A stretch of 64,000 bases of DNA, taken from contig CAZJYZ010000004.1 of assembly GCA_964550345.1 (NCBI GenBank), forward strand, positions 35,476 to 99,475, given 5' to 3'. Within the stretch, counting starts at the first letter, position 1. Every line of letters begins with the position of its first letter. The translations under genes and the position numbers were made by a program. A model generated the notes under the pieces. It had not been told where the DNA came from. It saw only the letters and a program-made list of their open reading frames with translations, and ran no database searches. Source of the DNA: JAAEUB01 sp964550345. Lineage in GTDB: Bacteria > Pseudomonadota > Alphaproteobacteria > Rhodobacterales > Rhodobacteraceae. This document shows, piece by piece, positions 43,871 through 52,672 of this stretch.

Positions 43871-46273
43871 TCAGCCCCGCATGGCTTTGCCAGTCGGGTC
43901 ATAGGGCGAGGGTGCGATCACCTTTGCTGCCCGCTCAACCCCAACGATATGCACACTCAGGTCGGACCCTACGGCTGCTGCATCACGGTCCACCATGGCC
44001 ATGGCCAGAGATTTTCCGGTACTGTGCCCATAGCCGCCGGACGTCACGAAGCCGACCATTTTATCGTCCTTCCAGACCGGCTCATATCCGCTTGCATCGG
44101 CGTCGTCGGCGGCCACTTCAAGCGTCACCAGGATTTGCGCAGGTCCATCACCGTTACGCTCTTTCAAAGCGGCTTCCTTTCCGATGAAATCCTTGCCCCA
44201 GTCGATCCACCTGTCCATGCCGGTTTGGGCAGCGGTGTAGCCTTGGGTGAATTCAGCGCTCCAGATGCCAAAGCTCTTTTCAAGCCGCAAAGACAGAAGG
44301 GCATTAAAGCCGACCTCTTTCATGTCCAGCTCAGCGCCTGAATCAAGCAAAGCGCGCCGAAGGGCGATGTGTTCGCCGGCTGTACAGTGGATCTCATACC
44401 CCTTTTCGCCGGTTACCGAGAGGCGTCCGATTTTGGCGCGGGCCAGCCCAATGTCAAAACTGCCGCATCCCATGAAGGGCAGATCAGCAATCGGGCCTTC
44501 CGTGAGCTTTTCAAGAACCGCCAAACTGTTGGGGCCGGACAGGCTGAAACCGACGGTATCGTCGGAAATATCTGAAAGCTCTACTCCGTCCTTCATATGG
44601 TCATGGAACCAGCGCATATGCCATTCGCGCAGGTAATAGCTGCCCATAATCCACCATGTGCCATCGCCCCAGTTAAACACAGTCAGGTCACCCTTCAGCC
44701 TGCCATCCGGCGAGAGCATGGGCGCCAGACGTGCACGCCCCGGTGCCGGGAGTTTTGATGCCATGATACGGTCAAGCCACGCCTCGGCCGCCGGTCCGGA
44801 GACCTCGAAGCGCGAGAAGCCTGATATGTCCAAGAGGCCAACCGCTTCGCGCACCGCTTTGCATTCCTGCGCCACGATATCAAAGGCGTTTGAGCGTTTG
44901 AGCGTCGGCGTTTCCTCAAAACCCTCAGGCGCGAAATAGAGCGGTACTTCCAGCCCCCAGCTTTCCCCCCAACGGCAGCCGGCGGAACTCATTTCACTGT
45001 AGGCAGGCGCCATTCTCAGGGGCCGCCCGGCCGGAAGCTGCTCGTTGGGATAGGTCATCACAAATCGGCGGGTATAAAATTGCCCGGTGGTTTCTTTGAT
45101 GAACTGCTTGTTCTCGGCATAGGGGCCATAGCGGGCCACGTCCATGCCGTAGACATCCGCCTCAGGCTCGCCATGGATCATCCACTCGGCCAGCGACTTG
45201 CCAACGCCGCCGCCTTGCAGGAAACCCGCCATCACGGCGCAGGCGCACCAGTAGCCGGGTTTACCGCGCACCGGGCCAACCAGCGGGTTGCCATCGGGCG
45301 AGAAGGTGAAGGCACCGTTGACCCATGTCTTCACGCCAACCTCCTGCAAGGCAGGATAACGCTCAAAGCCCAGGATCAGTTCGTTTTCGATGCGGTCTGT
45401 ATCTTCCTGCTGCAACTCAAAGCCGTATTCCCACGGGGCCCCGTCCATCATCCAATGCTGGTGATCAATCTCGTAGATGCCCAAAAGGATGCCCTTCTGG
45501 TCCTGCCGCATATAGGTGAACCCTTCCAGATCCACCGTCATGGGTACTTCAAAGTCGATCTCTTCCAACCCCGGAATGGTGTCCGAGATCAGGTAGTGGT
45601 GATTGAGCGGCGAAACCGGCAGTTCGATTCCCGCCATGCGCCCAACCTGCTTGGCCCATAGGCCTGCGGCATTGACCACGTGTTCGGTGTAAATGGTGCC
45701 TTTCTCCGTCACCACCTCCCAGCCATCCTTTGTCTGGTTCAACTCCAGCACACGGTTATGTTCGATCACCTCGGCACCGCGTTTCTTTGCGGCCCCGGCA
45801 TAGGCATGCACGGTGCCGGTCGTATCGACATAGCCTTCGCGGTCTGCCCACATACCGCCAAGAATGCCCTCGGTTGACATGATCGGGCAAAGTTCCCCGG
45901 CTTCCTTGGGGGTTATCAGGCGACAATCGTCAATGCCGATTGACTGGAACGTCCGGTAGGTCGATTGCAGCCACTCCCAACGGTCCGGGGTTCCTGCCAG
46001 CGTCATGCCGCCGGTCATGTGCATGCCAACCGACTGGCCGGATTCTTCCTCGATCTCGCTCAAAAGGTCGATCGTATAGGCCTGAAGCGCTGCAATATTC
46101 GGATCGGCGTTCAGGGCATGAAAACCCCCCGCAGCGTGCCAGCTGGAGCCCGCCGTCAAAATGGAACGTTCGATCAGGCAGACATCGCTCCAACCAAGCT
46201 TGGCCAGATGATATAATACCGAAGTACCGACGACACCGCCCCCAATCACAACGGCACGATAATGCGTTTTCAT
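43871..46273 (-). CDS. FAD-dependent oxidoreductase with GcvT domain (dimethylglycine/sarcosine dehydrogenase-like)
   Basis: The 800-residue protein has an N-terminal DAO flavin domain (VIGGGVVGTSVLYHLAKLG at 9-27, then SSWHAAGG with His about 46, the usual covalent flavin anchor). A C-terminal folate-binding GcvT domain follows from about residue 420 (PMLSPDGRLKGDLTVF, GYEIHC). Proteins of this layout remove N-methyl groups from methylated glycine-like amines and pass formaldehyde to tetrahydrofolate. The true amine is unknown. The gene is convergent with the importer and divergent from the M20/ammonia-lyase operon across a 204-base gap. Confidence 0.9.
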   Translation of the reverse strand: MKTHYRAVVIGGGVVGTSVLYHLAKLGWSDVCLIERSILTAGSSWHAAGGFHALNADPNIAALQAYTIDLLSEIEEESGQSVGMHMTGGMTLAGTPDRWEWLQSTYRTFQSIGIDDCRLITPKEAGELCPIMSTEGILGGMWADREGYVDTTGTVHAYAGAAKKRGAEVIEHNRVLELNQTKDGWEVVTEKGTIYTEHVVNAAGLWAKQVGRMAGIELPVSPLNHHYLISDTIPGLEEIDFEVPMTVDLEGFTYMRQDQKGILLGIYEIDHQHWMMDGAPWEYGFELQQEDTDRIENELILGFERYPALQEVGVKTWVNGAFTFSPDGNPLVGPVRGKPGYWCACAVMAGFLQGGGVGKSLAEWMIHGEPEADVYGMDVARYGPYAENKQFIKETTGQFYTRRFVMTYPNEQLPAGRPLRMAPAYSEMSSAGCRWGESWGLEVPLYFAPEGFEETPTLKRSNAFDIVAQECKAVREAVGLLDISGFSRFEVSGPAAEAWLDRIMASKLPAPGRARLAPMLSPDGRLKGDLTVFNWGDGTWWIMGSYYLREWHMRWFHDHMKDGVELSDISDDTVGFSLSGPNSLAVLEKLTEGPIADLPFMGCGSFDIGLARAKIGRLSVTGEKGYEIHCTAGEHIALRRALLDSGAELDMKEVGFNALLSLRLEKSFGIWSAEFTQGYTAAQTGMDRWIDWGKDFIGKEAALKERNGDGPAQILVTLEVAADDADASGYEPVWKDDKMVGFVTSGGYGHSTGKSLAMAMVDRDAAAVGSDLSVHIVGVERAAKVIAPSPYDPTGKAMRG

Positions 46274-46477
46274 AAGCCCTCTCCACGGATTTGTTGTTGG
46301 GGGCGTTCGCGATTATTGACCAGCCCTGAACACCCTGTCTGGTATTCAGAGCATTATTGGACACTTATGTCCACACTAAAAGGGATTGATGCGGGATCGA
46401 ATTTCGTTCCATGAATGTCGGGCGCCAGTGCATGAAAACTCGAAAGCGTGCCGCCTGACCTTATTGAAAGGATAACC

Positions 46478-47623
46478 ATGAACACGTTGCTGGATCATCT
46501 GACCGAGTTGCGCTGGGATTTCCATCGCCACCCTGAATTGGGTTTTCAGGAGGATCGGACCAAGGCAGTTGTCGCGCAGCACCTGCGCGATCTGGGGTTG
46601 GAGGTGCATGAAGGTGTCGGCGTTGTCGGTATCCTGCGCGCCGGTACAGGTAGTCGCGCCATCGGGTTGCGCGCCGATATAGATGCCCTGCCAATTACTG
46701 AAATCTCCACGCATGACTACGTTTCTGAAACACCGGGGGTGATGCATGCCTGTGGCCATGACGGGCATACGACCATGTTGCTGGGTGCGGCCGAACGGTT
46801 GGCGCAGGCGCAGGGATTTGACGGCAGCGTGGTGTTCCTGTTCCAACCGAATGAGGAACACGGGCTGGGCGCCCAGGCGATGATTGACGAAGGGGTTCTG
46901 GAGCGTTTCCCGATTGAGGAAGTCTACGGCATTCACAACCTGCCCGGCGCCCCCCTCGGGCAGGTTTCAAGCCGGACGGGTGTGATCTGCAGCAGTGAAA
47001 GCCTGTTTGAGATTACCATTTCCGGCCAGGGTGGGCATGCCTCGATGCCGCAGGTTGGCGTGGATGCCATTACCGTGGGGGCCGAGATGGTGCAGGCCCT
47101 GCAGACCATCGTTGCGCGCAAGCTGGCGCCCGGTGCTGGTGTCGTTGTTTCGGTGACCGAATTCGTGACCGACGGCCAGCGCAACGTGCTGCCCGGTCAG
47201 GCGGTACTAAAGGGCGACGTACGTGCACGCCAACCTGCTGACCGGGCTGCGGTCGAAAGATTTATGCGCCAGATTGCCAGCGGAATTGCCGCCGCGCATG
47301 GCGTTGACGTGCAGGTAAACTTTAACACTGAGTTCATCGAAACCATCAATGCGGACGCGCCTACCCAAGCTGTCTACCGCGCCGGGCGGGCCGCGGGCTT
47401 TGACGTTACCGAAGGGCGCGAACCCATGAGCTTTTCTGAAGATTTCGCCCATTTCAGCGCCCTTGTGCCGGGGTGCTTTTTGCTGTTGGGTAACGGTGAA
47501 AATGGCGCGCACGGGCAACCACTTCATGCCGCGGATTATGATTTCAACGACGCTTTGTTGCCCATTGGCGCAGAGTTCTGGGTGCAGCTGGTGCGGGACC
47601 GGCTACCGTTACAAAAGGACTGA
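46478..47623 (+). CDS. M20 family amidohydrolase/aminoacylase
   Basis: About 381 residues from MNTLLDHLTELRWDFHRHPELGF (RBS GAAAGGAT); the frame upstream to 46448 has no RBS. The metal site MHACGHDGHTT (about 90-100), NEEHGLGAQ and a C-terminal HGQPLHAADYDFND are conserved as in hippurate hydrolase-like M20D amidohydrolases, which strip acyl groups from N-acyl amino acids. The dimerisation domain starts near GHASMPQVGVD. It leads an operon with the diaminopropionate ammonia-lyase nine bases beyond its stop. Confidence 0.92.
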   Translation: MNTLLDHLTELRWDFHRHPELGFQEDRTKAVVAQHLRDLGLEVHEGVGVVGILRAGTGSRAIGLRADIDALPITEISTHDYVSETPGVMHACGHDGHTTMLLGAAERLAQAQGFDGSVVFLFQPNEEHGLGAQAMIDEGVLERFPIEEVYGIHNLPGAPLGQVSSRTGVICSSESLFEITISGQGGHASMPQVGVDAITVGAEMVQALQTIVARKLAPGAGVVVSVTEFVTDGQRNVLPGQAVLKGDVRARQPADRAAVERFMRQIASGIAAAHGVDVQVNFNTEFIETINADAPTQAVYRAGRAAGFDVTEGREPMSFSEDFAHFSALVPGCFLLLGNGENGAHGQPLHAADYDFNDALLPIGAEFWVQLVRDRLPLQKD

Positions 47624-47625
47624 CG

Positions 47626-48819
47626 ATGCTGGATGCTTTCACCTCGCCCAAGATCGGGCATATCGCCTGTAAACCTAACCCGGGCAAAGCTGCATATGAG
47701 GTATTGTCGAAACAGGATTTCGCCACGGCCTGGGACGAAATCACCGCATGGGACGGCTATGCGCCAACCCCGCTTCATGCGCTCTCGCAACTTACCGCGC
47801 AGATTGGTGTGGGTGGGATTGCCTATAAACACGAAGGCCCGCGTTTCGGGCTTGGTAGTTTCAAGGCGTTGGGTGGGTCCTACGCGGCCATGCGCGTACT
47901 TCAACGCGAGCTAACGGCCCAGCTTGGCCACGCAGTTTCGTTGGGAGATATCCGCAAAGGCATCTACCGCGATGCCTGCGCCGGGATCACGCTGGTTTCC
48001 GCCACGGATGGCAATCACGGTCGTTCGCTTGCATGGGGCTGTCAGCGGGTCGGGGCGCGCTGCCGCACCTATATTCACGCCGAGGTTAGCAAAGCGCGCG
48101 AAGAGGCCATGCAGTCCCTTGGTGCCGAGGTGATCCGCATTGACGGCGACTATGACGCTTCGGTCCACCTTGCCACGCAGGAAGCCGCCGACAATGGCTG
48201 GTTTGTCGTCTCAGACACGTCCTGGCCGGGCTATACCGAGCCTCCGCGCGACGTGATGGCAGGTTACGGCGTCATGACCCGTGAAATCTGCAATGAACTT
48301 GATCAGGCACCGACCCATGTTTTCCTGCAGGGCGGGGTCGGGGGGCTGGCAGCCTCGGTCGCCGCAGGCCTGCGCCAGCATTACGGAGACAAGGCCCCGC
48401 GCGTCGTGATTGTCGAGCCCGACCTTGCCGCTTGTCTGTATGCGAGTGCCCGCAGCGGAGAGGCCACGAATGTCACCATCGAAGACGAAACCATCATGGC
48501 AGGCCTGTCCTGCGGCGAGCCTTCGCAAATGGCATGGGAAGTCCTGCGGGAGGAAGCATCAGACTTTCTGACCATCCCCGATGCGCTGGTTGCCCCAACC
48601 GTGCGGTTGTTGGCAAAACCTGCCGGTGATGACCCGGTGATCGAAGCCGGGGAAAGTGCGGTGGCGGGGCTGGCGGCACTGATCGCGGTACGCCAAAACC
48701 CGGACCTGTCGGCAAAGCTGGGGTTGGATGACCGGTCGCGAGTGCTGCTGATCGGGTCTGAGGGCGTCACCGACAAGGCCATATTTGCCGCCATCATGGG
48801 CGGTGCCGATCATGTCTGA
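47626..48819 (+). CDS. 2,3-Diaminopropionate ammonia-lyase
   Basis: The 397-residue PLP enzyme has the Schiff-base Lys in GLGSFKALGGSYA (Lys about 80) and the phosphate loop QGGVGGLAASVAAG. A distinctive VVSDTSWPGYTEPPRDVMAGYG and the DGNHGRSLAWGCQR segment mark it as the diaminopropionate ammonia-lyase (YgeX) family rather than threonine dehydratase. The reaction gives pyruvate and two ammonia from 2,3-diaminopropionate. It starts two bases after the M20 stop (ATG at 47626) and overlaps the M24 gene start, so the three are coupled. Confidence 0.92.
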   Translation: MLDAFTSPKIGHIACKPNPGKAAYEVLSKQDFATAWDEITAWDGYAPTPLHALSQLTAQIGVGGIAYKHEGPRFGLGSFKALGGSYAAMRVLQRELTAQLGHAVSLGDIRKGIYRDACAGITLVSATDGNHGRSLAWGCQRVGARCRTYIHAEVSKAREEAMQSLGAEVIRIDGDYDASVHLATQEAADNGWFVVSDTSWPGYTEPPRDVMAGYGVMTREICNELDQAPTHVFLQGGVGGLAASVAAGLRQHYGDKAPRVVIVEPDLAACLYASARSGEATNVTIEDETIMAGLSCGEPSQMAWEVLREEASDFLTIPDALVAPTVRLLAKPAGDDPVIEAGESAVAGLAALIAVRQNPDLSAKLGLDDRSRVLLIGSEGVTDKAIFAAIMGGADHV

Positions 48820-49978
48820 AGCACCGGCGCGCGGGTTTTGCGAGGCCGAATTTGCCACTCGCACCGCCCGTGCGCAGCAGCACATGGCGGATCAGGGGCT
48901 GGATGGCCTTCTGCTGCTGACGGAACCCGAAGTGCGGTATTTCAGTGGCTTTCACACCCTGTTCTGGCAAAGCCCAACGCGGCCTTGGTTCCTGTTCCTG
49001 CCCCCGTCCGGCAAGCCCATCGCGATCATCCCCGAAATTGGCGCAGCACTCATGCGCCAAACATGGGTCGAGGATATTCGCACCTGGTCCGCCCCCGCCC
49101 CCAAAGATGACGGTCTAAGCCTGCTGACCGAGCTTCTGGCCCCCATCGCCGGGCGGGGTGGCAAGGTTGGCATGTTGAAGGGGCATGAGACCAGTTTGCG
49201 TATGCCGCTTGGCGACTATGAAGCGTTGATCAGCGGCCTGCCCGGCTTGAAAATCACCGATGCCACCGGGTTGATACGGGCTTTGCGCATGGTCAAATCC
49301 GAGGCCGAGATTGAGAAACTCGCCCATATCTGTGCCATCGGCTCACGCACTTTCGCGCAGGTCCCCCGGCTGGCGCATGAGGGGCAGCGCTTCGAAGACC
49401 TGTTTCGGGAATTTCGCCGCGAGGCTTTGGCGCAAGGTGCCGATGACGTGCCCTATCTGGTCGGTGGTGCCGATCAGGGCGGGTATCACGACGTGATCTC
49501 ACCCCCCTCTCCGCGGCACTTGCAGAATGGCGATATCGTCATGCTGGATACTGGCGCCACATGGGACGGGTATTTTTGCGATTTTGACCGCAACTTTGCC
49601 ATTGGCAGCGCCGATGATGCCTCCCGCCGCGCTTACGACGTGCTGTGGCGCGCGACCGAAGCAGGCATTGCAGCCGCCCGTCCCGGCACCACTTGCCGCG
49701 AGTTGTATCAGGTGATGCAGTCGGTGATTTCCGAGCTTGACGATCAGGGCGGAGATGTGGGGCGGCTGGGGCACGGGCTGGGCATGCAACTGACCGAATG
49801 GCCCTCCCACGCCGCGTTTGACGATACGGTGATCGAAGAAAACATGGTCCTGACGCTGGAACCATCGCTAAGCTACGGGGATGGCCGCATCATGGTGCAC
49901 GAAGAAAACATCGTGGTGCGCGCAAGCGGCGCCAAACTCCTCACCACCCGCGCCGGCCGCGAGTTGCCGGTGATCTGA
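48812..49978 (+). CDS. M24 family Xaa-Pro peptidase/creatinase-type hydrolase
   Basis: About 388 residues from MSEAPARGF (overlaps the ammonia-lyase stop by eight bases). The creatinase fold has all five metal ligands in order: Asp in MLDTGATWDGYFCDFD (two), His in GRLGHGLGMQ, Glu in LEPSLS and Glu in VHEENIV. Members include proline dipeptidases, creatinase and ectoine hydrolase, so a nonpeptide C-N bond is possible. Substrate inferred only by context: the neighbours suggest a diaminopropionate-containing compound. Confidence 0.88.
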   Translation: MSEAPARGFCEAEFATRTARAQQHMADQGLDGLLLLTEPEVRYFSGFHTLFWQSPTRPWFLFLPPSGKPIAIIPEIGAALMRQTWVEDIRTWSAPAPKDDGLSLLTELLAPIAGRGGKVGMLKGHETSLRMPLGDYEALISGLPGLKITDATGLIRALRMVKSEAEIEKLAHICAIGSRTFAQVPRLAHEGQRFEDLFREFRREALAQGADDVPYLVGGADQGGYHDVISPPSPRHLQNGDIVMLDTGATWDGYFCDFDRNFAIGSADDASRRAYDVLWRATEAGIAAARPGTTCRELYQVMQSVISELDDQGGDVGRLGHGLGMQLTEWPSHAAFDDTVIEENMVLTLEPSLSYGDGRIMVHEENIVVRASGAKLLTTRAGRELPVI

Positions 49979-49999
49979 GGAGAACCGTCTCATGCCCCA

Positions 50000-50126
50000 A
50001 AGCCCGAACCAGTCGGGTTGGGTGAACATGCCGAGCTCCGGGCCGTAGTAAGGGCCGGTTCTGGCCATCAAAGATCATGGTCTTGCCATGAAGCCCGGTG
50101 GTCATGTTGCCGTCGGGGTTACGGTT
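50000..50126 (-). pseudogene. Eroded RHS/YD-repeat core fragment B
   Basis: On the minus strand the frame from 50126 reads NRNPDGNMTTGLHGKTM, a YD-repeat unit, and continues to IFDGQNR. It then jumps, in another frame, to the RHS core motif YYGPELGMFTQPDWFG (50053-50006). The deletion and frame change show a dead fragment. It follows the M24 gene by about 20 bases and lies downstream of an AT-rich orphan ORF on the same strand. Confidence 0.7.
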
Positions 50127-50162
50127 TTAAATGGTGCTAATACTCAAGGGGACAACAACAGC

Positions 50163-50552
50163 TCAGAGGTCATCACCATCATTCTGATAGTACTTTTCAA
50201 TAATGGAAACTAGTTCCGTGTGTTCACTTGGTATGCGTCTTGTCCCCCAACAACTGCCAATTTCAGAGGATACTGTTACGCTTGAAGAGCCCACCTTTGT
50301 TATAGCGTTCGTTCCTTTCAGCCAGCAACTCAGTTGCGTATTGTCAATAAGCTTGCACCTCAGTCCTTCGTTGGTCTCCATTCGTTGTTTTAATCCCTCC
50401 AACGATACCAAAGTATGAACTTCTCCCACTTCAATTTTGTCACTGTGAAATACGGTAGGTGGAAAAATCGAGCACATATACCAAAACGCCAAAAAACACG
50501 CTGCCAGAACGGTGGCTACAATTCCAACAACTAACTGATGCCACTTTTTCAT
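50163..50552 (-). CDS. Orphan small membrane-anchored protein in RHS scar
   Basis: The 129-residue protein has one N-terminal membrane helix or signal anchor (VVGIVATVLAACFLAFWYM) and a short outside domain with four Cys (LRCK, LSCWL, GSCWGTRR) and an acidic tail. No family is recognised. The gene is much more AT-rich than its surroundings, suggesting recent transfer. It lies between two RHS core fragments on the same strand, the place where immunity proteins of RHS toxins usually sit; no toxin domain is seen. An immunity role is inference only. Confidence 0.5.
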   Translation of the reverse strand: MKKWHQLVVGIVATVLAACFLAFWYMCSIFPPTVFHSDKIEVGEVHTLVSLEGLKQRMETNEGLRCKLIDNTQLSCWLKGTNAITKVGSSSVTVSSEIGSCWGTRRIPSEHTELVSIIEKYYQNDGDDL

Positions 50553-50639
50553 TCGAGTTCCATACCTACTCTAAGGCCTGCCTAAGTGTCATAATAGCGT
50601 GAATTCCTCCTTCCTATCCTTCAGTATTAATCAGTATTT

Positions 50640-50758
50640 GCTGCCGACCTGAAGGCCAAACGGTGCCAGTGTAAGAGGTTTCGTCCCCACTCCCGGGTTT
50701 TTCACCTCGAACCAGTTGGGCTGGATGAACATGCCCAGTTCGGGGCCATGTAGCGGGC
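50640..50758 (-). pseudogene. Eroded RHS core fragment A
   Basis: Minus-strand codons ARY (50758-50750), then after a one-base loss the next frame reads GPELGMFIQPNWFEVKNPGVG (down to about 50682). This matches the RHS associated core motif ARYYDPELG.FIQPDWFE. The rest of the frame shows no toxin and stops soon at 50631. The gap lies 90 bases before the orphan ORF. Confidence 0.7.
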
Positions 50759-50778
50759 ATGGGGGTAAGGGTGGTGGC

Positions 50779-51615
50779 CTAGTCAGCCACCACCTCCTGG
50801 CGTTGCTCCCCAAGCCCTTCGATGCCCATTTCCACCACGTCACCTGCTTTCAGGTAATGCGGCGGTTTCTGCCCCATGCCGACGCCCGGCGGGGTTCCGG
50901 TTGAGATGACGTCGCCGGGATGCAGGGTCATGAATTGGCTGAGGTACGAGATCAGCGTTTTCACGCCATAGACCATGGTGGCGGTGGTGCCATCCTGCTT
51001 CGTCTCGCCATTCACCGTCAGCCACATTTTCAGGTCTTGCGGGTCCGCCACCTCATCCGGGGTCACCAGATAGGGGCCGAGGGGGCCGAAATTGTCGCAG
51101 GATTTGCCCTTGGACCACTGGCCCTGACGCTCAAGCTGAAAAGCGCGCTCGGACACGTCATTGGCCAGCGTATAGCCCGCCACATGGTCCAGTGCCTGAT
51201 CTTCACTGACATATTTCGCGCGCTTGCCGATCACGAAGGCCAGTTCAACCTCCCAATCGGTTTTTTGCGAGCCGCGCGGCAGCAGGATCGGGTCGGTCGG
51301 CCCGCAGATGGCCGAGGTTGCCTTCATGAAAATCACCGGCTCAGGTGGCACATCCATGCCGCTTTCCGCAGCGTGGTCGGCATAGTTCAGGCCGATGCAG
51401 ATAAACTTGCCGGTGCCTGCAACCGGGGGGCCAAGGCGCGGGTTGCCTTCCACAAGTGGCAAGGCAGAAACGTCCAGCCCGTTCAGCGCAGGCAGATTGC
51501 CAAGCACCCGCCCGGAAAGGTCACGAAGTACCCCCGAAAGGTCGCGGATATTTCCGTCCCTATCCAGAATGCCGGGTTTTTCCTGCCCGGCTTCACCGTA
51601 TCGCAGAAATTTCAT
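50779..51615 (-). CDS. Fumarylacetoacetate hydrolase family protein
   Basis: About 278 residues from MKFLRYGEAGQEKPG (RBS GGAGAGC), single FAH fold. The N-terminal cap leads to FICIGLNYADHAAESG and the catalytic core EPVIFMKATSAI, WEVELAFVIGKRAKYV and VISTGTPPGVGMGQKP. Mg2+-dependent members cleave or decarboxylate acyl-pyruvates, 2-oxo-diacids or ureidoglycolate; the exact substrate is not decidable. The frame extension to 51645 is rejected. Its stop is about 20 bases from RHS fragment A. Confidence 0.88.
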   Translation of the reverse strand: MKFLRYGEAGQEKPGILDRDGNIRDLSGVLRDLSGRVLGNLPALNGLDVSALPLVEGNPRLGPPVAGTGKFICIGLNYADHAAESGMDVPPEPVIFMKATSAICGPTDPILLPRGSQKTDWEVELAFVIGKRAKYVSEDQALDHVAGYTLANDVSERAFQLERQGQWSKGKSCDNFGPLGPYLVTPDEVADPQDLKMWLTVNGETKQDGTTATMVYGVKTLISYLSQFMTLHPGDVISTGTPPGVGMGQKPPHYLKAGDVVEMGIEGLGEQRQEVVAD

Positions 51616-51697
51616 GTCGCTCTCCTCGTATGGTCCTGCCTGCACCGATAATATGGCTATCTCTGATGGTAAAGGTGGTCCGATGGCGCAGGGGTTC

Positions 51698-52543
51698 TTA
51701 CTGACTGACGTCGCCGGTAATCTTTAGCGGAAGCGTTTCATAATCACCGCGCCGGTCGTGAAGGATGGGCAATTGTCCTCGGTCCTTTTGTGCGTCTCCT
51801 GCTGGCAATGTCAGGGGCTGAAATTCCTGCCCGTCGCCAAACACCAGCTCTGGTGCCTCACTATCCGCGTGGCCTGGGCACCAGATCGACCCGCCCCAAT
51901 CCTTGCCCGCCCGGTTCAACCCCAGCCAGGCAATGCCGTTTTCCATGGCGCGCGTCACCACGAAATGCCGCCAGGAGTGATAGGACAGGTCTTTCGCATA
52001 GGCGCTGCATTGCAGGATCAGGCCGACCCCTTCGTCAGCCAGACGTCGTGCCAGATCAGCAAAGCGAATGTCATAGCAGATCATTGGGGCGATTTTCACA
52101 CCCTTCACAGAGAAGGTGAACAAATGCCTGCCGGGGGTAAAGGCCGCGGCTTCCGCCGAGGCACCAAACTGCGCCAGATGCAGTTTGTCATACGCGCCCA
52201 GAAGCTTGCCATCCGGGCCTATAGCTGCCTGTGTAATGTAAAACCCGTCATCACCTTGCCGCGCGTATCCGTACACCACGGTGCTTTGCAGCCTTTGCGC
52301 CAGAGCGGAGAAGGCGGAGAAGGAAGGACCGTCTTCGCATTCTGCCAGCGTGTCCAGCCGGGTAAAGGCGGCATCGGAGTATTCGATCGTGCTTAGTTCC
52401 GGCAGAACGATCAGGTCATACTGGCCCGGTGCGGCCTCGGTAGTGATCCGGTCACAAAGCCGGGACACATGGGCGTCGCGCGCGCTGGCGTCCAAGGTTT
52501 CAGGTATCGTGACCTGACAGGCCAGAAGGGTAAGAGCGCGCAT
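51698..52543 (-). CDS. Carbon-nitrogen hydrolase (nitrilase superfamily)
   Basis: From MRALTLLACQVTIPET about 281 residues. The nitrilase triad is visible: Glu in VLPELSTIEYS, Lys in YDKLHLAQFG and Cys in PMICYDIRFADLARR. It hydrolyses amides or N-carbamoyl compounds in the cytosol. Specificity is unknown. The gene sits between a FAH protein and the terminator of a secreted protein, and is not clearly joined to the diaminopropionate operon. Confidence 0.88.
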   Translation of the reverse strand: MRALTLLACQVTIPETLDASARDAHVSRLCDRITTEAAPGQYDLIVLPELSTIEYSDAAFTRLDTLAECEDGPSFSAFSALAQRLQSTVVYGYARQGDDGFYITQAAIGPDGKLLGAYDKLHLAQFGASAEAAAFTPGRHLFTFSVKGVKIAPMICYDIRFADLARRLADEGVGLILQCSAYAKDLSYHSWRHFVVTRAMENGIAWLGLNRAGKDWGGSIWCPGHADSEAPELVFGDGQEFQPLTLPAGDAQKDRGQLPILHDRRGDYETLPLKITGDVSQ

Positions 52544-52615
52544 CAAGGGGGCCTTTCGGTTCACATATCACAGACCGGGGCAACCAACACTGAAACGGGT
52601 GATATTACCAGCAAA

Positions 52616-52643
52616 ACCGTGCCCGCTTTCAAAGGGGCACGGT
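52616..52643 (-). terminator. Terminator after the exported two-domain protein
   Basis: Perfect stem ACCGTGCCC / GGGCACGGT with a 10-base loop; on the minus strand it is followed by TTTTGC. It lies 30 bases after the stop of the gene at 52673-53776. Confidence 0.6.
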
Positions 52644-52672
52644 GGGGTCTCGTTGATCTGCAAAATGGGCGG

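Noticed and set aside
49868..50071. Short ORFs over the RHS fragments as real genes (also 50631-50843)
   Set aside because: Their similarity lies only in the decayed RHS motif, frames change within them and no RBS exists.
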